A DNA stretch of 64,000 nt from Helicobacter suis HS1 (lineage in GTDB: Bacteria; Campylobacterota; Campylobacteria; Campylobacterales; Helicobacteraceae). Location: the NCBI RefSeq assembly GCF_026000295.1, contig NZ_AP026769.1, positions 620,001 to 684,000 of the forward strand, written 5' to 3'. This document shows positions 9,714 through 18,142 of the stretch, piece after piece. The translations under genes were made by a program, and so were the position numbers. A model generated the notes under the pieces. It made no database searches, had not been told where the DNA came from, and saw nothing but the letters and a program-made list of their open reading frames with translations. Numbering within the stretch: position 1 is the first letter of the stretch; every line of letters starts with the position of its first letter.

Positions 9714-9803
9714 TTGGGTTAGTGAAGTGCCAATGCTAAAGACATTTGGCTTGCTTGGCTGGTGTTGCCGGGGAGTTTGGCTCTCACTACGAGCCCCTAT
9801 GGT

Positions 9804-9833
9804 AGGGATTTTACAGAGTTTAAGCTCCAACGC
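9804..9833 (+). repeat. Degenerate short repeat, inverted partner at 60406-60437
   Basis: The 30 bases starting AGGGATTTTACAGAG and ending CTCCAACGCA match the reverse strand of 60406-60437 at about 28 positions. The rest of the 257-base recG-ccoN gap holds no gene I can support: the short frame at 9700-9882 overlaps the recG end and resembles no family. Confidence 0.5.
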
Positions 9834-9931
9834 AGTTGTACCACAAAATAGTGAAAAAGCTAGCTATCATCTTACCCGCTAAAGGTAAGTAGGATTTCTG
9901 TAGAAGGTTATTAAATTAAACCCTAAGTCAT

Positions 9932-9969
9932 GCTATAATGGGGTTTGCGTGAATTTTTTTATAAAGGAG
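9932..9969 (+). promoter_or_regulatory. Promoter and RBS of the ccoNOQP operon
   Basis: TATAAT at 9934-9939 preceded by TGC gives an extended -10 box, with transcription start expected near 9946. AAGGAG at 9964-9969 is the ribosome site of ccoN. Confidence 0.65.
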
Positions 9970-9973
9970 AATG

Positions 9974-11491
9974 ATGGACATAAGCATGCAACAGGGCTAT
10001 GCTAGCAGCACTTCTACAACTGCTACGACTAAAGCAGTCGCTGAGTATGACTATTCGATTGCGCGTTTATTTATCATTGCTATGATTGCCTTTGGAGTCA
10101 TTGGCATGCTTGTTGGGGTGATTCTAGCTTTCCAGTTAGCCTTCCCAAAACTTAACTATATTTTAGGCGAATATGGCATTTTTGGGCGTTTGCGGCCTGT
10201 GCACACAAACGGGGTAATCTATGGTTTTAGTTTAGGCGGAATTTGGGCGAGTTGGTATTACATTGGACAAAGGGTTTTAAAAATCACCTACCATGACTAC
10301 CCTTTTTTAAGGGCGGTGGGTTATTTGCACTTTTGGATCTGGATTCTTGCTTTAATCTTGGGTGTGGTGAGTTTGCTAGGAGGGGTTACCCAAAGTAAGG
10401 AGTATGCCGAATTAGCTTGGCCTTTAGATATCTTAGTAGTGGTTGTTTGGGTGCTTTGGGGAGTTAGCATGTTTGGGAGTATGGGGGTTAGACGCGAAAA
10501 CACAATTTATGTCTCCCTTTGGTATTACATTGCGACTTATGTGGGCATTGCGGTACTTTATATTTTCAATAATCTCTCTATTCCCACTTATTTAGTAGCC
10601 CATGTAGGCAGTGTATGGCACTCTATTTCTTTATATGCCGGTAGCAATGATGCGCTTGTACAATGGTGGTGGGGACATAATGCGGTGGCCTTTGTCTTTA
10701 CTAGCGGCATTATTGGCACAATCTATTACTTCTTGCCCAAAGAGTGCGGGCAACCTATATTCTCTTATAAACTCACCTTGTTCTCTTTTTGGAGCTTGAT
10801 GTTTGTCTATATCTGGGCTGGGGGCCACCACTTGATTTACTCCACCGTGCCAGATTGGGTACAAACCCTCTCTTCTGTTTTCTCTGTTATTCTCATCATT
10901 CCCTCTTGGGGAACGGCTATTAATTTGCTCTTAACTTTAAGAGGGCAGTGGCATCAACTTAAAGAATCACCCTTAATTAAGTTTTTGGTTTTAGCTAGCA
11001 CTTTTTACATGCTCTCTACCTTGGAGGGTTCTATTCAGGCTATCCGTTCGGTTAATGCACTAGCCCACTTTACCGATTGGATTATCGGGCATGTACACGA
11101 TGGGGTATTAGGTTGGGTTGGTTTTACTCTTATTGCTGCAGTCTATCACATGGTCCCTCGAGTCTTTAAACGCGAAATTTATTCAGGAAAACTCATGGAT
11201 GTGCAATTTTGGTTGATGAGTTTAGGCATTGTGCTTTATTTCTCATCTATGTGGATTGCAGGAATCACTCAGGGCATGATGTGGCGCGATGTGGATCAAT
11301 ACGGCAATTTAGTCTACCAATTTATGGATACTGTGCGGGTGTTATTCCCTTACTATGTTATCCGTGGCATTGGGGGTACTTTGTATCTTGTTGGATTTTT
11401 TATCTTTCTTTATAATGTCATCATGACCATTCAAAAGGGTAGAGTGTTAGAAAAAGAACCCGTTTATGCTACACCTATGGGCGCGTATTAA
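9974..11491 (+). CDS. ccoN: cbb3-type cytochrome c oxidase subunit I
   Basis: The catalytic subunit of the high-affinity terminal oxidase of microaerophiles, reducing O2 to water and pumping protons. About 505 residues with roughly 12 membrane helices. Visible ligands include HTNGVIYGF (low-spin heme His), WWWGHNAVAF (Cu-B/heme b3 His in helix VI), AGGHHLIY (Cu-B His pair) and IIGHVHDGVLGWVG (heme His pair). The ATG at 9974 gives better spacing to AAGGAG than the ATG at 9971. It is first gene of ccoNOQP, nine bases before ccoO. Confidence 0.96.
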   Translation: MDISMQQGYASSTSTTATTKAVAEYDYSIARLFIIAMIAFGVIGMLVGVILAFQLAFPKLNYILGEYGIFGRLRPVHTNGVIYGFSLGGIWASWYYIGQRVLKITYHDYPFLRAVGYLHFWIWILALILGVVSLLGGVTQSKEYAELAWPLDILVVVVWVLWGVSMFGSMGVRRENTIYVSLWYYIATYVGIAVLYIFNNLSIPTYLVAHVGSVWHSISLYAGSNDALVQWWWGHNAVAFVFTSGIIGTIYYFLPKECGQPIFSYKLTLFSFWSLMFVYIWAGGHHLIYSTVPDWVQTLSSVFSVILIIPSWGTAINLLLTLRGQWHQLKESPLIKFLVLASTFYMLSTLEGSIQAIRSVNALAHFTDWIIGHVHDGVLGWVGFTLIAAVYHMVPRVFKREIYSGKLMDVQFWLMSLGIVLYFSSMWIAGITQGMMWRDVDQYGNLVYQFMDTVRVLFPYYVIRGIGGTLYLVGFFIFLYNVIMTIQKGRVLEKEPVYATPMGAY

Positions 11492-11500
11492 GGAGAGTTG

Positions 11501-12229
11501 ATGTTTAGCTTTTTAGAAAAAAACCCTTTCTTTTTTACGCTAGCCTTTGTGGTGGCTTTTGCCGTAGCTGGCATTGTTGAAGTTTTGCCTAATTTCTTTA
11601 AATCTGCTAGACCTATTGAGGGGCTTAGACCCTATAATATTTTAGAAACAGCCGGTCGTCAGGTTTATATCCAAGAGGGTTGTTATAACTGCCATTCTCA
11701 ACTTATCCGCCCTTTCCAAGCAGAAGTACAACGCTACGGGGCTTATAGCTTGAGTGGAGAGTATGCCTACGATCGCCCTTTTTTATGGGGTTCTAGGCGT
11801 ATTGGACCAGATTTACACCGCGTAGGCGATGTGCGCACCACTGCTTGGCATGAAAAACACATGTTTGAACCCTCAAGTGTTGTGCCCGGTAGTATCATGC
11901 CTGCTTATAGGCATTTATTTAGTAAAAATGTAGACTTTGATACGGCTTTTGCAGAGGCTTATACCCAAAAAGAAGTTTTCCATGTCCCCTATGATAAACC
12001 CGGTGGGGTGAAACTTGGCAACATGCAAGAGGCCAAGAAACTCTTTTTAGAGGAAGCTGAGGATATTGTAGCAAACATGCAAAATCCTCAAATCAAAGAA
12101 GCGCTTAAACGAGGGCAGGTTAAAGAAATCGTGGCTTTAATTGCTTATTTAAACCACTTGGGACAGGCTAGAATTGCCGCCCCTAGCAAATCTGTAAATA
12201 GCGTTGCAATGCCTGCTAAGAAGGAGTGA
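11501..12229 (+). CDS. ccoO: cbb3-type cytochrome c oxidase subunit II (mono-heme)
   Basis: About 242 residues with one N-terminal membrane anchor (residues 10-30) and a periplasmic c-type cytochrome domain whose heme site is CYNCH (about residues 63-67); SSVVPGSIMPAYRH supplies the axial Met. It passes electrons from CcoP to CcoN. The start ATG at 11501 follows AGGAG at 11491-11495; the TTG three bases earlier is less likely. Its stop overlaps the ccoQ region. Confidence 0.95.
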   Translation: MFSFLEKNPFFFTLAFVVAFAVAGIVEVLPNFFKSARPIEGLRPYNILETAGRQVYIQEGCYNCHSQLIRPFQAEVQRYGAYSLSGEYAYDRPFLWGSRRIGPDLHRVGDVRTTAWHEKHMFEPSSVVPGSIMPAYRHLFSKNVDFDTAFAEAYTQKEVFHVPYDKPGGVKLGNMQEAKKLFLEEAEDIVANMQNPQIKEALKRGQVKEIVALIAYLNHLGQARIAAPSKSVNSVAMPAKKE

Positions 12230-12231
12230 TG

Positions 12232-12441
12232 ATGGATATAGATACGGTTCGTGGACTTGCCTATGCTTTCTTTACTATCTTATTTACGGTCTTTTTATAC
12301 GCCTACATTGTGAGCATGTATACAAAGGATAAAAAGGGCATCACAGATTATGAACGCTATGGACAACTACCCTTACAAGACGAACTCAGCGACGCGCTGA
12401 TTGAGCCACGCTCCACCCTATCTAAACCTAAAAGAGACTAG
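12232..12441 (+). CDS. ccoQ: cbb3 oxidase small subunit CcoQ/FixQ
   Basis: About 69 residues with one membrane helix (about residues 7-28) and a short charged cytoplasmic tail. Its place between ccoO and ccoP identifies it as the assembly/stability subunit. AAGGAG at 12221-12226 supports the second of two ATG codons (12232). It is coupled to ccoO, whose stop lies within the start region. Confidence 0.88.
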   Translation: MDIDTVRGLAYAFFTILFTVFLYAYIVSMYTKDKKGITDYERYGQLPLQDELSDALIEPRSTLSKPKRD

Positions 12442-12443
12442 CA

Positions 12444-13316
12444 ATGCAAATTCTTAAAGATCATGTTAATTTATTCACTCTAGTGGCGGCGTTAGTGATT
12501 TTAATCGCCACACTTAGCATGAGTTCTTCGCTATTTAAGGCCATGCGCGAAAAAACAATAGGTGAGGACGAGAAATACTACAATGATGGGCATAAGTATG
12601 ATGGGATTGCTGAATTGCTCAACAATGTTCCCTCAGGCTGGATTGTTAGTTTTTTAGTTTTCATTGTATGGGGATTTTGGTATATCTTCATGGGCTATCC
12701 TGTGAGTAGCTACTCTCAAATTGGGGAATACAATAGAGAAGTTTCCCAATACAACAGAAACTTTGAAGCCCGCTGGAAAAATTTAAAACAGCAAGATTTA
12801 GAGCAAATGGGACAGGGCATTTTTTTAGTGCAGTGCTCACAATGCCATGGTTTAGAAGCCACCGGATTAAACAACACTGCTAGAAATTTAGTTAAATGGG
12901 GCAAGGAAGCAGGGATTATAGAAGTGATCAAACAGGGCTCTGTTGGTTTGGGTTATCAAGCAGGGGAAATGCCCCCACTTGGCATGAGTGCTGAAGATGC
13001 AAAGGCTGTAGCTAGCTATGTGATGGCTAGTATCTCTGATTTGCACCACACAAAAACACCCCAATTAGTACAAAAAGGGGAGACTATTTTTAAAAGCACA
13101 TGTGCAAGTTGCCATGGCCAAGATGGCAAGGGGCAGGGAGGATTGGCTGTTAATCTCACCCACTATGGCACACCTTATTTCTTAAAAGAGGTTTTAGATA
13201 AAGGTAAAAAAGGACATATTGGAGAAATGCCTAGCTTTGCTTACAGACATTTTAACGATATTCAGGTGCGCGCGCTTACAAGTTATATCCAGTCTTTGCA
13301 AGGAGATGAGGAATGA
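12444..13316 (+). CDS. ccoP: cbb3-type cytochrome c oxidase subunit III (di-heme)
   Basis: 290 residues. Two membrane segments (about residues 10-28 and 60-80) are followed by two periplasmic cytochrome c domains with heme sites CSQCH (about 130) and CASCH (about 220) and axial Met residues in GEMPPLGM and IGEMPSF. It receives electrons from soluble cytochrome c. The start lies two bases after the ccoQ stop. The stop overlaps the ATG of the next small gene (13313). Confidence 0.95.
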   Translation: MQILKDHVNLFTLVAALVILIATLSMSSSLFKAMREKTIGEDEKYYNDGHKYDGIAELLNNVPSGWIVSFLVFIVWGFWYIFMGYPVSSYSQIGEYNREVSQYNRNFEARWKNLKQQDLEQMGQGIFLVQCSQCHGLEATGLNNTARNLVKWGKEAGIIEVIKQGSVGLGYQAGEMPPLGMSAEDAKAVASYVMASISDLHHTKTPQLVQKGETIFKSTCASCHGQDGKGQGGLAVNLTHYGTPYFLKEVLDKGKKGHIGEMPSFAYRHFNDIQVRALTSYIQSLQGDEE

Positions 13317-13540
13317 ATGGTTTATTTGGCTTAAATGGGATACTTGGTTGTTTGTTAGTGGTGGTGGCTTTGCTAGCCTTAGTGGTTTTTCTTGGCTTAA
13401 AGGCTGTGAGTATCCAGCAACAAGAAGCCACAAATTACTATAAACTAGATAAAAGCAGTTACCGATTAAAAATGGAGGATTATGGGAGCATACAGATGCG
13501 GAGTATCCAGTTGTGTTTACAGGAATGGAAAAATTACTAG
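13313..13540 (+). CDS. DUF4006-like small membrane protein, C-terminus overwritten
   Basis: Overlaps the ccoP stop (ATGA). The N-terminus NGLFGLNGILGCLLVVVALL with a following membrane helix resembles the DUF4006 protein that follows ccoP in epsilonproteobacteria (from memory). From residue 47 onward the frame reads through the 57-bp patch copied from the BspA-like gene (13452-13508), so the last ~28 residues are probably not native. Likely a cbb3 oxidase accessory protein (inference from position). Confidence 0.6.
   Translation: MNGLFGLNGILGCLLVVVALLALVVFLGLKAVSIQQQEATNYYKLDKSSYRLKMEDYGSIQMRSIQLCLQEWKNY
13452..13508 (+). repeat. Displaced 57-bp copy of BspA-like gene 16540-16596
   Basis: Fifty-seven identical bases, same orientation, offset 3088. 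In the BspA-like gene it is a natural coding segment (PIKNGGLWEHTDAEYP). Here it spans the 3' end of the DUF4006-like gene and the region before the next genes. No mobile-element ends are present. Confidence 0.92.
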
Positions 13541-13614
13541 GGTTGTTTTTGATTATTTTATTTGTAATCTCGCTTGCTCTTTATTTTACAAGACCTTTTT
13601 TATTTGCTGTGTGA
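13525..13614 (+). CDS. Possible 29-residue membrane peptide
   Basis: ATG at 13525 opens a frame MEKLLGLFLIILFVISLAL… ending at TGA 13612-13614. It is almost entirely one membrane helix. The stop overlaps a GTG start at 13611 (GTGA), a typical coupling signal. The reading frame is open further 5' into the displaced patch (to 13501), so the true start may have been overwritten. Function unknown. Confidence 0.4.
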   Translation: MEKLLGLFLIILFVISLALYFTRPFLFAV

Positions 13615-14213
13615 GATACGGGTTTTTAATTTGGTTTATATGGATGGGTTTTTTATCCGCTCAAGATTTTGTACAAGATAATCGGGCATTGCATTTAGTA
13701 CCAAAAAGCGCTACACTCATTGAAAGCGTGTCTTCTGAATTGTTTGAAAAAACAGGGGTAAGGTTTTTCATATTTTTAGGCGGCGCTGATCAAAATACAG
13801 ATACTAAAGAGGCGCGCTTGCATTACCAACAGATAAAGCTTAAAAATTTAATCCCGCCTTTTATCGCTATCTTTGCCTATTTTCAGGCAAAAAAGATAAA
13901 TATCATAAGCAATCCTGCGGATTTATTGGCCACTGATTTTATCTTTTTTGAGCGCATAGCTCCTTTTTTGCCTAAAGAGTGGGGAGCTGACATGGCTAAA
14001 AACAACGCCCATTTTTCTTTTGCCCTCCTTAATGGTTATGCTTACATGGCCGATGCGCTGTCTGCAAAATTCCATGTTAGTTTAGATAAAAATATCAAAG
14101 AAGAGGGAGCTAATAGTTTTGTTAAAACCACGCTTTATATTCTTACATGTTCTCTTTTAGCCCTCTTCTTTTATGGATATTTCTTTGGCGCTAGGAAAAG
14201 CCGTGGGAACTAG
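13611..14213 (+). CDS. Secreted/membrane protein of the cco accessory cluster
   Basis: About 200 residues from the GTG at 13611. The frame extends upstream to 13482, but that part lies partly in the displaced patch. The N-terminus YGFLIWFIWMGFLSAQ is signal-like. The body has FLGGADQNT and a C-terminal membrane helix (TTLYILTCSLLALFFYGYFF) with a short basic tail, a layout like TPM-domain proteins. It sits between the cbb3 genes and the FixH-like gene and overlaps the latter. An oxidase maturation role is inferred from position only. Confidence 0.55.
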   Translation: MRYGFLIWFIWMGFLSAQDFVQDNRALHLVPKSATLIESVSSELFEKTGVRFFIFLGGADQNTDTKEARLHYQQIKLKNLIPPFIAIFAYFQAKKINIISNPADLLATDFIFFERIAPFLPKEWGADMAKNNAHFSFALLNGYAYMADALSAKFHVSLDKNIKEEGANSFVKTTLYILTCSLLALFFYGYFFGARKSRGN

Positions 14214-14745
14214 GAGAAACTACTGGCCTTTAGGGATTTTAGTAGTTTTACTTATAGGGCTTGTGCTTATCATTGCCCTAGTGGTGGTGGCAATTAGATA
14301 CGCGCCCCAAAGCGATACTTCCTATTTACACCAACACACCTACACAGATAGCCACATCAATGATATGCTGGCACAATACCAAGCTTTTAGTAAAATTTAT
14401 GCCCTCAGTCTCTCTAGTGGTAAGCAAAATTTAGAGCCCACTTTTCCCTTTTATTTCAACCCAAACACCCCATTACTTTGGTTAACTTCTAATAACAACC
14501 AACTTACCCTAATTGTGCATAAAAATAATTTAGAAGCCCCATCTTTAAAATTCACAATGACAGCCCTAAGACCCAGACAAAAACCAATTTTAATAGGGGA
14601 GTTGGCATGTAAACAAGAAGGGGCTGAAGAGCTTTGTTCCACTCCTCTTTTTAATTTACCCTTGAAGGGAAATTACAAACTTCTTATCAAAGCGGTGTTT
14701 CAAGGGGCGGATTTGCCTTTAATTCAGCCAGCCTATGTACGCTAA
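14203..14745 (+). CDS. FixH-like cbb3 oxidase accessory protein
   Basis: GTG at 14203 is preferred (AGGA six bases upstream), giving GTRRNYWPLGI…, the usual FixH beginning. The frame could start at 14173. There is one membrane helix (about residues 7-30), then a periplasmic domain of about 140 residues. FixH/CcoG-type proteins assist copper insertion and assembly of cbb3 oxidases. It overlaps the preceding gene by 11 bases and converges on the OMP at 14742. Confidence 0.6.
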   Translation: MGTRRNYWPLGILVVLLIGLVLIIALVVVAIRYAPQSDTSYLHQHTYTDSHINDMLAQYQAFSKIYALSLSSGKQNLEPTFPFYFNPNTPLLWLTSNNNQLTLIVHKNNLEAPSLKFTMTALRPRQKPILIGELACKQEGAEELCSTPLFNLPLKGNYKLLIKAVFQGADLPLIQPAYVR

Positions 14746-15512
14746 AAAGTAAAGGCGTAATTGACATACCAAGAGTACAGCCGCCTAAAATAAAGCGAGC
14801 CGTCATTTTTGGTTTGTAAAAAAGGATTTTTACGCATCATAGGGAATTTAATACCTGCCTCAATACTGCTATGCTTTAAAATACGGATACGACCACCCAC
14901 ATTTAAAAGTAATTGAAAACCGGTAGCTTTTTTATCTAAACCGGCATATTGTAACGCCACATCGCCAAAATCTGGGGTGGCTAAAATCCAAGAATTGCCC
15001 GCAAGTTGCACCCCACCTAAAACCCCTAAAGCCATCATTTGGTTATTAATAAAATTAATCACAATATCCCCTCCACCTCCATAGGTGAGCATATCAGGTT
15101 GGATAGGTCTATTACTCCCCACCATTTGCTGTAAAATACCTATAGCATTCACTTGGCATTGGGGGTTAATTCCTGTGGGGATTTGTAGTTTAGATCCACT
15201 AGCTGCATTCACATTACAATTAACAGGATTGTTAGCTCCAGATCGTGGGAAAGAAATCCCCTTAGTGTGGGCATAGTCAAAAAATCCATAAACTTTGAAA
15301 CCAACCCACCTACTTGGAAATACTTGATAACCAATTTGTAACCCAAAACCCTCTAATGGAGTAGTGGTTGTTTGCACTGCTCCATTTTTATCCATGCGCA
15401 CTTGCACCTTACCTTGTTGGTAACCCCCTTCTAAAAAAACGCCGTTTCCATCTGCTGCCATTAAAAAACTAGTAAAAGTGGGCAGTAACCAAGAATATTT
15501 AAAATAATGCAT
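14742..15512 (-). CDS. Helicobacter-type outer membrane protein
   Basis: 256 residues with a signal peptide ending near MAADG, then a barrel of the Hop/Hor type. Features are GVFLEGGYQQGKVQ, DMLTYGGGGDIVINFI (a typical Helicobacter OMP motif), GIKFPMMRKNPF, and a final strand ending YVNYAFTF with terminal Phe. Two Cys residues about 20 apart (NCNVNAASG…QCQVN) could form the disulfide loop common in these proteins. It ends four bases inside the 3' end of the FixH-like gene. Confidence 0.8.
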   Translation of the reverse strand: MHYFKYSWLLPTFTSFLMAADGNGVFLEGGYQQGKVQVRMDKNGAVQTTTTPLEGFGLQIGYQVFPSRWVGFKVYGFFDYAHTKGISFPRSGANNPVNCNVNAASGSKLQIPTGINPQCQVNAIGILQQMVGSNRPIQPDMLTYGGGGDIVINFINNQMMALGVLGGVQLAGNSWILATPDFGDVALQYAGLDKKATGFQLLLNVGGRIRILKHSSIEAGIKFPMMRKNPFLQTKNDGSLYFRRLYSWYVNYAFTF

Positions 15513-15652
15513 ATCACTTCTTTTAATCGCTACTATATCGGTTAGCTAACACGCTACCTGTAATACAATCCTATTAGCCAGTTCAGATTGGTTTAACGCT
15601 CTCTATGTTAGCATAAAGACCTACTTTATGGTACTACTCTACAAGGGTGTGT

Positions 15653-17365
15653 ATGTCTCTTAGTTATTTTTATCGTACCTCTCTGCTGTTTTTCCTACTT
15701 CTGGCATTATTGCCCGCTCACACCTTCACCCCTAAAGATAAAGCCAGTTTACAAAATCTACTACAAAACCCGCGCATTGCCCTCTCACAAATCAACACCC
15801 ATTACATTAAGGACATGAGCTACTTATTCTGTTTGCGCATGCCTCTTATTAGAAAAGGAATTTGTACACCTTACCGAGAAGATTTTAGCGGCATTGGAAA
15901 ATGGGATGTTAGCCATGTAGAAAATATGGAAGGGTTATTCATGAATCAAGTGCATTTTAATGAGCCCTTAAAGCGGTGGAATCCTGTGCGGGTTAAAAAT
16001 TTTAGCTACATGTTTGCCAACGCCACCCACTTTAACCAACCCATTAATAATTGGAACACCTCTAGCGGGGTGGATTTTAGTTACATGTTTGCCAACGCCA
16101 CCCACTTTAACCAACCCATTAATAATTGGAACACCTCTAGCGGGGTGGATTTTAGTTACATGTTTTATCACGCTAGATCCTTTAATCAGCCTTTAGATCG
16201 CTGGAATCGCTGGAATCGATCCTCTAAACCACCGCAAAATTTTAGTTATATGTTTGCCAATGCTAGCCATTTTAAGCAAAATATTAGCCGGTGGAAAGAT
16301 CTAAAGCGGGCTAATATTCAGGGTATCTTTTTAGGTACTCCCATGCAAGGATTAGAGCTTAAAGATAGCGCCACTCCAACTCCCCCTAATGTGTTGCAGT
16401 TCTTACACTATCCACAGAACAAAGCCGAATTAATCGCCTTAATTAATGATGTGCGCATTCCACTAGCCAGTATTAATACAAGTTTGATTGAGGACATGAG
16501 CTATTTATTCTGTGATAAGGAAAATATTTATACGCGCTTAAAGCAGTTACCGATTAAAAATGGAGGATTATGGGAGCATACAGATGCGGAGTATCCCAAA
16601 ATCTTAAACTTGTATGAAAATTGCCACGCCACCAGCGCACGGACTAATTTAGATGGCATTGAAACTTGGGATGTTAGCCATGTCAAAAACATGGAGGGCA
16701 TGTTTATGGGTAGAGAAATCAATATCCCTTTAAATAATTGGGATACAGGCGGTGTAACCAATATGAAAGCCATGTTTGCTTTGGCTTCGTTTAACAAACC
16801 TTTAGATGATTGGGACACACGATCTGTCAAAGATACAAGTTTTATGTTTTATGGATGCCGTAATTTTAACCAAAATCTTGATAATTGGAACATGGAACGC
16901 GTTGTCAATTTAAGTTATATGTTTAGCCTCACCTATAACTTTAATGGGGATATTACGCGTTGGAAACTCTCTAGCGCTACTAATTTACAGGGTATGTTTA
17001 AATACGCCACTTTGTTTAACCAGCCTATTGGAGCTTGGGATGTTAGCCATGTAGAAAACATGGCCTATCTTTTCTATGGGGCTTTTCTTTTTAACCAGCC
17101 TTTAAATGACTGGAATACAAGCCATGTAATTAGCATGCGTAAAATGTTCTTTTATGCTAAAAGTTTTAATTACCCGCTAAATCACTGGGATACAACGCAT
17201 GTTTTGGATATGTATAAAATGTTTGCCTACACTAAAAATTTCAATCAGGATTTGAGTACTTGGAATTTACACAGAGCTGATTCTCGCTGTATGTTTTTGC
17301 ATGCAACAGGAATGCATTCCTTTTTCCCTAGAGCCTTTTTTGAAACTTCTAGTAGCTGTAGCTAA
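15653..17365 (+). CDS. BspA-like surface protein with DUF285 repeats
   Basis: 570 residues. The ATG at 15653 follows AAGGG; the GTG at 15647 is less likely. A signal peptide (about residues 1-24) precedes about 16 repeats of ~25 residues with the core W(D/N)…V..M..MF..A..FNQ.. (for example NMEGLFMNQVHFNEPL, NMAYLFYGAFLFNQPL). These are DUF285 / BspA leucine-rich-like repeats, known from surface proteins of Mycoplasma, Bacteroides and some Helicobacter, often involved in adhesion. There is a central break near residues 245-340 with Cys-rich segments (LFCDKEN..., NCHAT). It has no C-terminal anchor motif, so it is secreted or loosely attached. It is the donor of the 57-bp patch at 13452. Confidence 0.8.
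   Translation: MSLSYFYRTSLLFFLLLALLPAHTFTPKDKASLQNLLQNPRIALSQINTHYIKDMSYLFCLRMPLIRKGICTPYREDFSGIGKWDVSHVENMEGLFMNQVHFNEPLKRWNPVRVKNFSYMFANATHFNQPINNWNTSSGVDFSYMFANATHFNQPINNWNTSSGVDFSYMFYHARSFNQPLDRWNRWNRSSKPPQNFSYMFANASHFKQNISRWKDLKRANIQGIFLGTPMQGLELKDSATPTPPNVLQFLHYPQNKAELIALINDVRIPLASINTSLIEDMSYLFCDKENIYTRLKQLPIKNGGLWEHTDAEYPKILNLYENCHATSARTNLDGIETWDVSHVKNMEGMFMGREINIPLNNWDTGGVTNMKAMFALASFNKPLDDWDTRSVKDTSFMFYGCRNFNQNLDNWNMERVVNLSYMFSLTYNFNGDITRWKLSSATNLQGMFKYATLFNQPIGAWDVSHVENMAYLFYGAFLFNQPLNDWNTSHVISMRKMFFYAKSFNYPLNHWDTTHVLDMYKMFAYTKNFNQDLSTWNLHRADSRCMFLHATGMHSFFPRAFFETSSSCS
16007..16156 (+). repeat. Perfect 75-bp tandem duplication in the BspA-like gene
   Basis: Two identical 75-base units (16007-16081, 16082-16156) encode two identical 25-residue repeats (YMFANATHFNQPINNWNT…). 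Other repeats of the gene have diverged, so this duplication is recent. It is in frame, so repeat number could vary without loss of the protein. Confidence 0.95.
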
Positions 17366-17462
17366 TATTATGTATTTTAGCCCCAATTAGCGCATTTGTT
17401 AAGTTGTAATTTAGCTAACTAGCGCTAAGATCGCGCTTTATTTTACTAATTAAAGGTGGTTT

Positions 17463-18059
17463 ATGCGTCAGTTTATGAAAATTTTCATGATGGGTATGTT
17501 GGCTTTAGGTATTGCACACGCTGAAGAAGTGGATTTCTCTAAGCTAAGCAATAAAGATTTGGTTAAAATGGCCGGTAAAGTAGACGCAAGTCAGGAACTA
17601 GAGTACCATATGGAGGTACACAAACGCCTTAAAAAACTCAAGGGTGTTAAAGCTAGGGAGTTTCATAGACAAGTTGAGAGGGCTACTGTGGCTCATTTAA
17701 GCAAAATGAGTAAGAAAAAGTTCATGGCTTTGCGTGAAGAAGTGGCCGGAAAATTAGAGGAAATGAAAAAGGAACACAGCCCAGAAGAATTAAAATCTAT
17801 GGGTCTAGATGTTGAAATCTGTAAGGGTGAGCAACGAAAAATCTTGTGCCATGTCAGACATGCTAGAAAAGGACATAAAGGTGGGGCACACCATGGACAA
17901 GTACACAACGCGCATCACGAGGATAATGCAAGCCATGCAGAGCACCATGAAGAAGAACATAAAGCTACAGAGGAACACGAAGCCCCTGCTAAAGCTCCTG
18001 CTAAGCAATCTACAGCCCCAGCTAAAACCCCTGCAGAATCTAGCAAGCCTGCAGAGTAA
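17463..18059 (+). CDS. DUF1104 periplasmic protein with His-rich tail
   Basis: 198 residues. A signal peptide ends near IAHA|EE, then a DUF1104 core FSKLSNKDLVKMAGKV…MEVHKRLKKLK (helical, about residues 20-110) is followed by Cys-containing CKGEQRKILCHV. The tail is long and rich in His, Glu and Ala (HKGGAHHGQVHNAHHED…), with 15 or more His within about 60 residues, then Ala/Pro/Lys repeats. Metal binding (Ni, Zn or Cu) is inferred from the tail. It is first of three paralogues upstream of katA. Confidence 0.75.
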   Translation: MRQFMKIFMMGMLALGIAHAEEVDFSKLSNKDLVKMAGKVDASQELEYHMEVHKRLKKLKGVKAREFHRQVERATVAHLSKMSKKKFMALREEVAGKLEEMKKEHSPEELKSMGLDVEICKGEQRKILCHVRHARKGHKGGAHHGQVHNAHHEDNASHAEHHEEEHKATEEHEAPAKAPAKQSTAPAKTPAESSKPAE

Positions 18060-18142
18060 TAGACTACAAAATACACTAGCTCTTGGAGGGGGTTGGGTTT
18101 GAAAGGTCGGGGGGTTTAAATCGTTAAATACGGAGGATTTTT

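Noticed and set aside
9714-9970. tRNA or other RNA gene before ccoN
   Set aside because: No cloverleaf, no TTCRANNC-type loop and no known RNA motif; only the promoter is supported. No tRNA was found anywhere in the window.
16007-16156. CRISPR-like direct repeats
   Set aside because: The repeats are 75-bp coding units without spacers, within the BspA-like protein.
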